Shown here: piece by piece, positions 1 to 7,905 of the stretch
Position numbering within the stretch: position 1 is the first letter of the stretch
How the letters are laid out: each line of letters begins with the position of its first letter
DNA from: Isohypsibius dastychi
Lineage: Eukaryota; Tardigrada; Eutardigrada; Parachela; Isohypsibiidae
Direction of reading: 5' to 3'
Assembly: GCA_034696485.1 (NCBI GenBank)
Contig: JAQIWT010000642.1
Coordinates: 1 to 16,852 of the forward strand
Length of the DNA: 16,852 nt
Made by a program: the position numbers and the translations under genes
The notes under the pieces: model-generated
What the model saw: only the letters and a program-made list of their open reading frames with translations
The model's database searches: none
Told to the model about the DNA's origin: nothing

Positions 1-1296
1 TTTATTATCGGAAAATCGGCGGCGGGATTCCGTGTTATGCTAGTAGACCTTGAATTTAACTACAGTTGATAAGATTTAGGGGAGATTTTGTGGGAAAACT
101 GAGTTTTTAGAACAATTGATCAAAATTCCATTTAAGAGATCAAATGAAATTCCATAAATTCAAGGACGAAGTTTTGATTAGCAACCCAACACGGTCAATC
201 ATGTTCTGCAGTTGACCTTTCATCTTGATCGTCGGATGAAAAGATGTTACACTGAGATTGGTGTCTAACTTGCTTGATGAATACATACAATCGTTAACTC
301 GTACTAGGTAGGTGATTCGATATTTCAGAGTAGTTCCGCTCTGAAACATTGTGTGAGAATTTACAAAAATGTAAAGCCTCCGGTTGACGTGAGTGTAACG
401 AGCGGGTTGCAAAGTAGTTTTTTATTTTTTTCCTTGAGCGTTTGTTGACCAAAATCTTGCTAGCAAATTTTGAAAAACAGGAAAACGTATGTATTAAACC
501 CTAAATAAACTGCTCAACAATCTAGTGAAATCGCATATTTGCGGACCAAACCTTCAGCGGACCGAATTCTTTGCTGTCGTACCAAGAATCCAAACAACCG
601 AAGACGTAACGGTTGGGGGGTGGGGGGGGGGGGGGGTAGCAGCAGGTCAAGTTCCTGTGTGCGGATTACAATCCAGTACCTCGCATTCATTTGGACCGAT
701 GCGTTGCCCGCTCGCGCGTATCAGCCCACATGAGCGTTAATATTAAAGAATTTGTACACTCCGGCGCATTGAGTTTTCGTGGCGGAACTTCTCTCAGTGT
801 TGAGGTTTGGTAGTTCCCTTTACGTATCCTCTACCTTTCAATGTCAAGAGCTTTCGTCGTACAAAGTTTTCATATTCAAAATAATTCGTAGCCCGGAATC
901 CACCGGCGACGAATACTCTACTAGAGATACTCTTACTACGAAAAGTGGCATATGAAAAGTTATGAAATGGTAAACTCAAATCTTCTGAACTCAGAACTGG
1001 AATTTAGGTTTTTACACCTGCACTTCTCCCAAGTTTTATTTTTGGAACTAATCCGGTTCTTAAATTTAATCCTGAAATCAGAGTAAAGATACCGTCTCGC
1101 AACTAGAAGCTCGACTGTGATCTACTCTGCTGAACATTCAGCTGAAATGCCTATGTTTTTCAGTTGTGAATGACTCTTTGAAAAACGTTTCAAAACTTGC
1201 CCGGATCGGGAAAAACCCAAGAGTTGCAAGTATCCTGGAGCCATTTTTTAATTTCTGTGTGCCTTGTTGTCAAAACTGCTTCTGTCGTTCTTTCAG
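1..1296. other. Upstream region with no confident gene
   Basis: No open frame here has recognisable domain content, and the short frames look like chance. The stretch should contain the promoter and first exon of the CUB gene that begins at 1297, but I could not fix either. Two candidates for its N-terminus exist. One is a short ATG frame at 1147 that reaches a GT in phase 1 at about 1166. The other is a hydrophobic signal-peptide-like frame at about 1230-1300 (containing FLISVCLVV and then VVLSA) that reads straight into the first CUB exon but has no in-frame ATG. Confidence 0.5.
615..636. repeat. G homopolymer tract
   Basis: G6, one T, then G15 on the plus strand. It is one of three long G or C runs in the window. 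It lies in non-coding DNA and is a likely site of length errors in sequencing or replication. Confidence 0.9.
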
Positions 1297-2946
1297 CTAC
1301 GACCGCAGATCCAATCCCAGCTTGTGGAGGCCAACAACAAATCAGTCTTGGTTCACGATTGACCATCACTGCTCCAAGAGCACCCGGTAACGGGACTTTC
1401 TATACAAATTGTCGTTGGTATATTGATACATCTGATGATTCCATGCTTCTGGTCAGTTGAATGCCGTTCGAAAGCTGACGCCATAAGAAATATTTGTATT
1501 CTAGGTGAAAACAGTAGAATTCGATTTGCCAGGTAAAAGTGGTGACTGTGATTTGCTCACACCTAAGCTCACTGTGAGGGGACCAAGAGTCACACTCGGG
1601 ATTTTTTGTGGCCACGCTGGTCCGGTCAATATTTCAACACACGCGTTACTGGTACGTCTCTTCAAAGAAATTTATGAAGCTAATAATTTTACCTTCAAAT
1701 GTGGAAATGTCTTCTAATACCTACTGCACATTGCCGGATCTGATTTTTTTTTTATAGATCATAAGGTTTTCCGATTATGTCTCCAATCTCAACAAAGGCT
1801 TCATCTTGGAGATTGAAGCAGTGCCTTTTAGAGATACTCAAGGTTTGTGTATTTCCGAGCATACTGTATAGTTCAAGCTCAGGATTATGCAATTTCGGTA
1901 AAGTTTGTAACGGAGTATTGGATCTGCCTGATGATAAACTCCTCGAACTCGCCCCTTCCTCGCTCTACCCACATTGTAGCATGACAATGCACTTTCGTCA
2001 AAACAACTACCTAGTGGTTAGCAGTTACATTGAACTCCTGTTATCTCGGGTCTGTAAGCACTTTTTAACGATTCTTTTCAGACCTGGTTCAGCCCAGATA
2101 CCAACCGTAACCTTAGCAACGGCAACATGAGCACCGAAGAGATATAGTCGATGTACGAACTTCGAATACCGGGGTAACACTGCGTTCATTCTTAAGACAC
2201 AGTGCTGTGCCACTCGTCAACTCTGTAACACCGGTGGTATGTAGCAACCATGGCGTTTTCGATATCCAGCAACAATATATAGCATTTACAGAACATTAGT
2301 TTTGCATCGAATGCTCTACATGACAAAATGGGAGGTACAAGCATGCAGATGATTTCTGTGCAGCACGGTGGTAGGTGGTCAATCCGCACCGATATTCAGA
2401 TATCTCCATTGCTATCCGAACAGAGTCTTGTGGAAGGTTTGAGGTCACGCTCGAAAGAGCAGTTGTGATATCATCTCCCGGATATCCTCAAAACTATTCA
2501 TCGGGTTTTCGATGTGACTGGCTCGTTTATTCTCGACCGAATCAAAGATTGAAGGTATCAAGGTATTCTGGGAGCGATTTAACATAAGGTATTCCTCAGT
2601 ATTGATTCATCTCCAGATTAGCAGTCAACATTTTGACCTGGAAGAGTCCTCGGAATGCTCATCCGACTATCTCAAAATCTTCGATGTACTGGTGAAATCG
2701 ACTACATTACCTTCACAATTCTGTGGTAATCAAGGACCGGCTGACTTTATCACTTCATCTTGGCTCACACGGGTAATTGAATAATATTTTTGAGCGTATT
2801 ATTTCCTCGGCATCACCGCGTACCATAATTTGTAGCTCACTTTCAAAACCGATGCCGCCGTTGAATACTCCGGATTCTTAATGACGATAGAAGCCGTTGA
2901 CATCCCTCAAGACAGAGATTCCATGGAAGATGAGTTTTTTGATTGA
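1297..2946 (+). CDS. Secreted-type protein with three tandem CUB domains (nine exons seen, 5' exon not found)
   Basis: Exons by splice site and phase: 1297-1451, 1505-1651, 1758-1842 (CUB1); 1883-2016, 2082-2236, 2292-2367 (CUB2); 2424-2554, 2617-2772, 2836-2946 (CUB3, ending in TGA at 2944). Introns are 40-106 bp, mostly 53-65, all GT-AG. Each domain starts after a phase-1 intron and is split twice in phase 0. CUB1 shows ACGG, NCRWY, GDCDLL and IFCGH. CUB3 shows SCGRFEV, SSPGYPQNY, RCDWLVY, ECSSDYLKIFD and QFCGN, so both keep all four CUB cysteines. CUB2 keeps the first pair (LCNFGKVC, PHCSMT) but its second half reads SFLRHS where FCG is expected, so the second disulfide is absent. Exon 2082-2236 is one base short of a whole frame: it meets TAG at 2145 unless one base is restored near 2139-2141. 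CUB domains are extracellular binding modules. The partner is unknown. The protein is about 383 residues plus a missing N-terminus. There is no transmembrane segment. Confidence 0.85.
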
Positions 2947-3124
2947 TAAGCATGGCAACAGTGATTTATGGCTTTTTCCGCTATATTTCCAGTTTGCATT
3001 GAATTTTTGTGTGAAGTGATTCTCAAAGTGAATGGTCAGTTTATCACGATCAACGTAGGAAGGGAAACTCGGTTTGAGAACGCCCGGTGCGATAAAATGT
3101 AAACACTACGAGCATAGGACATAA

Positions 3125-3295
3125 TTCCGCCGCAGCATTCTGAGCCATTCCGCCATAACAAATCAATCAACGACGTCACCCAATCAAATGTTGTCCAATC
3201 ATCCAACCATCGCCCAGTCAAACCAAAACATTTGATTGGGTGACGTCGTTGATTGATTTGTTATGGCGGGATGGCTTAAAATGCTGCGGCGGGAT
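3125..3295. mobile_element. Fold-back element: long inverted repeat, MITE-like
   Basis: The arms 3125-3190 and 3229-3295 are near-perfect reverse complements, about 65 bp each, with few mismatches, around a 38-bp centre. The outer ends read ATTCCGCCGCAGCAT and ATGCTGCGGCGGGAT. The inner arm contains AACGACGTCACCCAATC. It encodes nothing. No clear target-site duplication is visible, so classing it as a non-autonomous DNA transposon rather than a simple cruciform is an inference. Confidence 0.8.
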
Positions 3296-3529
3296 CTATG
3301 GTCACTGCGAAGATTTCTTTGTATGTTCACCGACCCAAGTCGGGGGACCAACACTTAAACTCTTATAGGATCCCTCTATTGGAGACCATAGGAGGTTTGG
3401 AAATAAGTCAACGTGACTGGTCGGTCAACTCCTCCCTGCCTAGTCTCTATCTCTAGTCACGCCTCCCTCATGAAAATCCTGGCTTCTTATGGTTTTGAAA
3501 CCTCAATTCTAGATACGCATAGCATACAT

Positions 3530-3550
3530 GATACGCAACGCGTGCGTATC
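3530..3550. repeat. Short GC-rich palindrome
   Basis: GATACGCA and TGCGTATC flank the 5-base centre ACGCG. A partial copy of the arm (AGATACGCAT) lies 20 bp upstream at 3511. It is too short to interpret alone. Confidence 0.6.
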
Positions 3551-3681
3551 AATTAAATTCCAGAAGTTATTGAGATTAACAGGATTACGTCGCAAACGCG
3601 TCATCATTCTTGAACTTGATTGAAGCCAGCGCTCTTGTCAGTGACAAGATATGTCATTCTTGTAAGCAAAATTATTTGCAG

Positions 3682-3899
3682 ACTTCCGGTTTTTACCGGA
3701 AGGTGCTCAAGTCTGCAGGTCCGGTGTAAAGATGGACAAACTATCGTCGGAAATACGAAATTCGACTACCGCTCAACTACTCAACTACTGTAATCCGGTA
3801 ATTAACTTCGGTCACCTCAACGAAATTCTTGTCAGCGGATTGAACCGGGTCATTGCTGTAAAAGCATACACATCACGAGTTTTGGAGAACAAATTTTGA
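3682..3899 (+). pseudogene. Probable relic of a CUB half-domain
   Basis: After a possible acceptor (ATTATTTGCAG), one frame reads SLQVRCKDGQTIVG and continues to a TAA at 3791. The next frame then carries QLLNYCNPVIN followed by SGLNRVIAVKAYTS, up to TGA at 3897-3899. Read across one frame change, this resembles the second half of a CUB domain: a D-L-V-DG strand, a tyrosine-cysteine, then the S-G-N-R-V-V-A strand. A full upstream half and a clean exon structure are missing. It lies downstream of and on the same strand as the three-CUB gene, so a decayed fourth cassette is the simplest reading. Similarity was judged by eye only. Confidence 0.35.
3683..3702. repeat. Perfect 8-bp stem with T4 loop
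   Basis: CTTCCGGT, TTTT, ACCGGAAG form a perfect hairpin. An outer pairing, GCAGAC (about 3678-3683) with GTCTGC (about 3711-3716), can nest it. It lies at the start of the CUB-like relic just after a possible AG acceptor at 3680-3681, so it may be partly coding in origin. Confidence 0.6.
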
Positions 3900-3922
3900 A
3901 ACCAATTGATTCTTATCTCTGC

Positions 3923-4720
3923 TCACTTTTGTCGCAGAACTTTCTTCAGAATATATTTAACTGCGGCAAGATCACAGAGCAACCTAGCAAAGCTTGGTTT
4001 CCGGGATTCACGCTGAAATAAGTTGATGTCAATTGCCAACCGAAGTAAAGCGCTGAATACCTCGCGTAAACTGGGATTGCTGGTTGTATGGGATATCACC
4101 AAATTTAAGCCACAAAATGGCCACGGACCTCTTGATTGTTGAATTGCTTTGCAATAATGCACGGGAATATGGGTCCAGCTAGCCAATCCTCCTCGTCTGA
4201 AAGTTCAGATATCACCAGCAGAAAGGTCCTAAAAGAAGACGAGTTCTTTCAGAGCACGCAGACAAATGTGAGTATCATTGCTCACCATGTCGATCGTTTA
4301 CCTTTGAAAACCAGAAAGGTTTAGCTTGTCTTGGCCGGTAGCACAGGAGCTCGCTTGACAGTTTCATACAATGTGTTGAGCGCATTCAGCCTTAACTTGC
4401 CAAAAACGACATTCCACTCAGGGCTGTCCCAAGATTGAGTTCATACTGAAATCTCATGAACAAAACTGATGGAGATCATGGAAAATAGTCTCGATTCCTA
4501 GCGATGTCATCAGTTCAGCCAAAATGCAACTCATATTGACTTCCAACTGACCCTGATCAGACTCCCGTTGAAAAGTCACTGAGAACATATGCCCATCGAA
4601 CTTGCTCCTTGTTATGAAGAACTGGTTGAGGACTTCCCCTTATGCTGTGACTTGAAAATCCGTTTCAGAAGCTGCTTTTAAGCACTGGCTTTTCAAATTT
4701 TCGCACCAATATATGATTTC
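3923..4720 (-). pseudogene. Unrecognised helix-rich gene or gene relic, broken by stops and frame changes
   Basis: Four stretches with protein-like composition lie in a row on the minus strand. (1) 4720-4454 follows a strong acceptor (CTTCTTTCTTGCTTGCAG) and is open for 87 codons except a TAA at 4640; it includes VLNQFFITRSKFDG and CILAELMTSLGIETIF. (2) About 4439-4321 holds SPEWNVVFGKLRLNALNTLY. (3) 4228-4105 follows a second good acceptor (CTCGTCTTCTTTTAG) and holds SELSDEEDWLAGPIFP. (4) About 4100-3923 holds SLREVFSALLRLAID and LLCDLAAVKYILKKVL. Stretches 3 and 4 join if one base is lost near 4107. The leucine-rich helical style would suit a HEAT or armadillo-type protein, but I do not recognise the family. 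It may be a pseudogene, or a multi-exon gene whose introns I have placed wrongly. Confidence 0.35.
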
Positions 4721-4941
4721 CTGCAAGCAAGAAAGAAGTGGTACTGGTCTTCGGACAGCTTATAAGCTCAGACGCTTCACGCTGGGTGGACTGCTTGCCA
4801 ACTTGCCAAAATGTTTTCACCCAGAAGTGAATGCCCAAAACTATGGGGAACAAATCAATTGAGTGCGGTAAGCTTTCAGAATCACATGGAAGATCCAGTC
4901 ACTGAAAAATAATCTTGGAGTTTCATCCAAGTCTATCGACT

Positions 4942-5041
4942 CACTTGACAGCATCCCCCATCTCCCGTACCAGAAGACCCATACCAGAAGACCAGAAGAC
5001 CCACTTGACAGCATCTCTCTTCTCCCATGCCAGAAGACCCA
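4942..5041. repeat. Imperfect direct repeat, about 40-bp units
   Basis: Two units, 4942-4981 and 5002-5041, share CACTTGACAGCAT at one end and CCAGAAGACCCA at the other. Extra ACCAGAAGACC copies lie between them. On the minus strand the repeat falls inside an open frame (5186-4941), whose C-terminal end therefore repeats a GLL..E..DAVK motif. I cannot support that frame as a gene. Confidence 0.7.
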
Positions 5042-5260
5042 TGTAGCAAAATAGAGTTTCTTGCAGTGCGATGATGGATGCTATTCCATTCAATTCTCTT
5101 GAATGATTAGGTAGGTGAGGGCAACCACTTGTTGGATGGAGCGTTAATTCCAGCTTCTCTTCATTTCGTTCGTACGGATAAATCATGTATGCTTACGATC
5201 AAGTAGTCTGAGAAAACTTTGACCAAATGATGTCAGTCAACAGAAATGGCCGAAACTTAC

Positions 5261-5599
5261 CAGAAATCCGAACGGTGTTGGTGGGAATTATCCTAAATAT
5301 ACGTGTAGACAACTCGAAGATTTTCTACCAAATTCCTTATCAGGGAATTAGCATGTCCTCACATCTTTCAGTGACGAAAAGCTATCGAAAAGCTATCGCG
5401 CAACTATTTTGCCGGCTACAAGCGCCGCCATTCACATAATGAGCATTCTACCCGATATGTGAATTTGATGAATCAACATCCGATTAAGTGTATATGCACT
5501 ATATTATTACTGGTTTGAGTCTTCAGTTTGATCGGCAGCGGGAGTAGTAGTATTAGCTATACAACTACTAGCGGTAAATATCGAAGTTGATGGGTTTTG
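5261..5599 (-). pseudogene. Decayed copy of the first Ig exon of the gene at 10111-11472
   Basis: 5435-5553 aligns with 11036-11154 without large gaps, and about three quarters of bases match by eye. Shared blocks include GATCGGCAGC, CCCGAT and TTTGATGA. A candidate acceptor (CACCACAG, exon from 5599) and donor (GTAAGTTT, exon to 5261) give a 339-bp exon, against 344 bp for the intact exon at 10847-11190. The frame is broken. The upstream part reads TPAADQTEDSNQ and then stops at 5507-5509, where the good copy continues into VECTYTS. The canonical Ig tryptophan codon is TAG at 5448-5450. The 3' part has diverged strongly and carries an internal repeat (GAAAAGCTATC twice near 5378-5398). It is a dead duplicate on the same strand as its source, about 5.6 kb away. 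Confidence 0.7.
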
Positions 5600-5945
5600 C
5601 TGTGGTGGAGAGACGTGGTATTTAGAAAACACAATTTTTGATAACGTAAGTTGACTGATTTCGTGAACAGGATCGAGTGGAAACGTGGTCAAAAAACGTT
5701 TCATTACCAAAATTTACCCACAGTCACAAGTTGTCACTTACTTTACCGAACAACCATTAACTGCGATTGATCCAAGCACTATCATCCCTGCTGTTGAGCA
5801 CAGCAGCCTGACACCCAGAAACGTGACCATTACGATGATCCTCCCCTAATGCCGAGCTTGTTTTCTTTTTTTTACGACCGAAGAGCGTGGATTTTGCACG
5901 ATCGAAGTCAAAACTTCGTACTACCCAATGCTTAGATAGAAATAG

Positions 5946-6059
5946 TACTGGCACTATTCGAACGCACAACTGGCCGCCAAGCTGTTGGGCTGTTTCGTGG
6001 CAACCTTCCACTTGCTCAGATTGCTCGAATCGATCAGTCATGAAGTGGCCAAGCTGAAG
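5946..6059 (+). other. Coding-like segment ending at a strong splice donor (unidentified)
   Basis: After a TAG at 5943 the frame is open for 38 codons and reads NAQLAAKLLGCFVATFHLLR and then LLESISHEVAKLK. It stops exactly at AAG followed by GTAAGTTT, a near-consensus donor. The residues look like an amphipathic or coiled helix. About 20 bp further on, another frame opens with NPENQDSMSKRLSSQVTGLK, of similar style. No acceptor or start was found for the first segment, and no family is recognised. It could be an exon relic. The opposite strand is also open here, so chance is possible. Confidence 0.25.
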
Positions 6060-6796
6060 GTAAGTTTAAGAATCCGGAAAATCAAGACTCGATGTCTAAA
6101 CGGCTTTCATCGCAAGTGACTGGTCTCAAAGAAACTGCGGTCAGTGTGCATTGCAGTCATACTCTTGATCTGTTAAGACTTCCGAATCAGCAGCAGATAA
6201 GTTTCTAGTATGACGTCATGTGGACTGAGCCACTCAGCCATAAATGAAAAGTTTTAGTTCGGTTTTCAATTGCTTTCAACAATTGCCAGGCTCATTGCCG
6301 GGTCTTGCCAACTTGGATGAGGTATAAACGGTTCGGAATTTACCTGGCTCGGTTGTATAATAAGAGGAAGCTCCGATATCTCCGATATAATATGTGGCGA
6401 AAAGAAAGGTCCCTCGGCAGGAACGTTTACAGCAGAAAGGTTAAAACACAGGGTCATGTGAATGCTCAGGTTATCAAATCAAGGAAAGGAAGTGGTCTCA
6501 AAGCAATATAAAATTTCATATTACGGCGGTAATTTCTGAATTGCATGTGATAGTTTTGACCAATCTGCAGCAACAATAGCGAGGCTTTTGCATGGTTGCT
6601 TACTCTGGCCTTCGGGAGAACCTTTTACGTACAAGCAAAGAACACGTAGCTCAAACAGGCCAAAACATAAGCGTAAGGGTGAACATAAGGCTAAAAAAAT
6701 AAAAACTTTGCTCGTCAGATATTTGCTCCTGGCATCAAGTTCTAGAACTGAGTTTTCGTGCTTTGTTCTGAGTTTGCCGAAGGAGAACCAATCAAT

Positions 6797-7224
6797 TCAA
6801 ATATTTTTCGGTTCAAAAAGGGTAACCCACATAGAAGCCGAACCAACCGAATTTGTGACAACACATGCGTAAGTGGATGTATGTTCTTCGTAGTACATAC
6901 GAGAATCAAGAAAAGTTGTGAAATCGAGCGGCTTTGATCCGTATTCAATCGCAGGTGTCAAAAAATCCAACGCCCTTTGACCGGGTGTAAAATTCGTAAA
7001 AGGCCAATCTGATTCAAATATCGTAAGAGTATCGGCCTGAACCCGTGCGCGTTCTCTCTTCCGACCCTGAGATGTATGCCGTGTGCTTGCTTCTTGATAT
7101 GGGAGCAAATTCATCCACCTGACCTGCAGTCCTGAAATGGAGGACTGAAAAGAACAGGGTAGCCGAAAAGGCTGAACCGGGCAAATCCTCACAACAAGGT
7201 GTTGGTGCGTCATCTCAGGTGCGA
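6797..7224 (-). CDS. Immunoglobulin-domain exon (probable last exon)
   Basis: The exon begins after a TTTATTTTTAG acceptor at 7225, in phase 1, as Ig exons usually do. It runs 141 residues to TGA at 6797-6799. Canonical Ig marks, numbered from the exon start, are Cys23 (RLPCSFQ), Trp36 (LQVRWMN), and Tyr118-x-Cys120 (STYACVVTNSVGSA) followed by the closing strand MWVTLFEP. The segment between the C and F strands is longer than usual, with a basic run (QGRKRERAR) at residues 52-60. No convincing donor follows the domain, so the TGA is probably the real end and there is no membrane anchor. Preceding exons were not found. It may belong to the 3' end of the Ig gene at 10111-11472 or to a separate locus on the same strand. 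There is no lesion in this exon. Confidence 0.7.
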
Positions 7225-7365
7225 CTAAAAATAAAATTCTTTGAAATTTGAAAGAGACAAAACCCTGCTTTCGGCGAGCCAAGAACGATCGGTTCTCATT
7301 GTTCTGGATCAACTGCTTAGGCTACAGAGCCTCCTCACAATAGAGGTTTCACCGCAGTATCGCGA

Positions 7366-7376
7366 CCCCCCCCCCC
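7366..7376. repeat. C homopolymer tract
   Basis: C11 on the plus strand, in non-coding DNA between the Ig exon and the tandem duplication. Confidence 0.9.
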
Positions 7377-7477
7377 TTCACGCATCCCCTCGCCTCACAT
7401 TTTTTGGTTCAAGATCAGTTGAGATTGAAGAACATCTGAACTACATGGCAACAACAAAACTGGACCAAATTAATACT

Positions 7478-7589
7478 ATTACTGCTACGCATCATTTTAT
7501 TTAACAGAGCTCTTCTCATTCATTATTGGTACCATTGCTGCTACGCATCATTTTATTCAACAGAGCTCTTCTCATTCATTATTGGTACC
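7478..7589. repeat. 56-bp tandem duplication
   Basis: Units 7478-7533 and 7534-7589 are head to tail and differ at two positions (A/G at 7481/7537 and T/C at 7502/7558). Each ends in ATTATTGGTACC and contains the palindrome GAGCTC. The high identity indicates a recent duplication. No coding role is apparent. Confidence 0.95.
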
Positions 7590-7732
7590 AGACCGTTGAT
7601 TGGATCAATTATAGGTTCCGCAAACACCCCGTCACCGTATAACGGCTCTCAAACTTTTATGAAAAATGGCAAAGTGGTCAATCAAGTTGAAATTCGGATT
7701 TCAGTGCGGTAAATCGAACCCCTGACCTTATC

Positions 7733-7905
7733 CCACCCGTTGGCGCCATGGTGATCGAATGTACTAATCCGTGCACAGATGGAGTTCGATTTCGAATGCC
7801 CCTCACTGTCAGTTAATTTGAAACAAAACATTTGGCCATACTCTCACTGGCCTTCAAACGGCATCTGACCCACCAGAATGTTGCAGAGTAAACTGATAGT
7901 CCGGA
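7733..7905 (+). mobile_element. tRNA-derived SINE-like element
   Basis: TGGCGCCATGG at 7741-7751 fits a pol III A box, and GAGTTCGATTT at 7782-7792 fits a B box. They are about 30 bp apart, as in a tRNA gene. The sequence between them cannot form a proper anticodon arm, so it is not a functional tRNA. A body of about 110 bp follows (GGCCTTCAAACGGCATCTGACCC, then ACTGATAGTCC) before the composition turns A-rich near 7905. Length, tail and target duplication are not resolved. A second B-box-like string lies in reverse at about 7710-7725 (TCGAACCCCTGACC). Confidence 0.5.

Noticed and set aside
525-740. Two overlapping plus-strand frames of 64-71 codons
   Set aside because: They run through the G homopolymer (poly-Gly) and show no domain, start context or splice support.
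2237-2291. TGA/TAG stops as evidence of an alternative genetic code
   Set aside because: TGG, CAA and CAG are used normally in all genes here, and frame losses accompany the stops. Decay or sequence error explains them better.
3300-3480. CRISPR-like or satellite array
   Set aside because: There are no regularly spaced repeats. The only periodic sequence is short and local.
5757-6041. Minus-strand 94-codon frame containing FGRKKKKTSS
   Set aside because: Low-complexity lysine run from a T tract and no recognisable family. The opposite strand has an equally good coding-like segment ending at a donor.
6305-6511. Plus-strand 68-codon very basic frame (and its minus-strand proline-rich shadow)
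   Set aside because: Composition is driven by local A/G richness. There are no domains and no splice evidence.
7741-7800. Functional tRNA gene
   Set aside because: A and B boxes are present, but acceptor and anticodon stems do not pair. A SINE head fits better.
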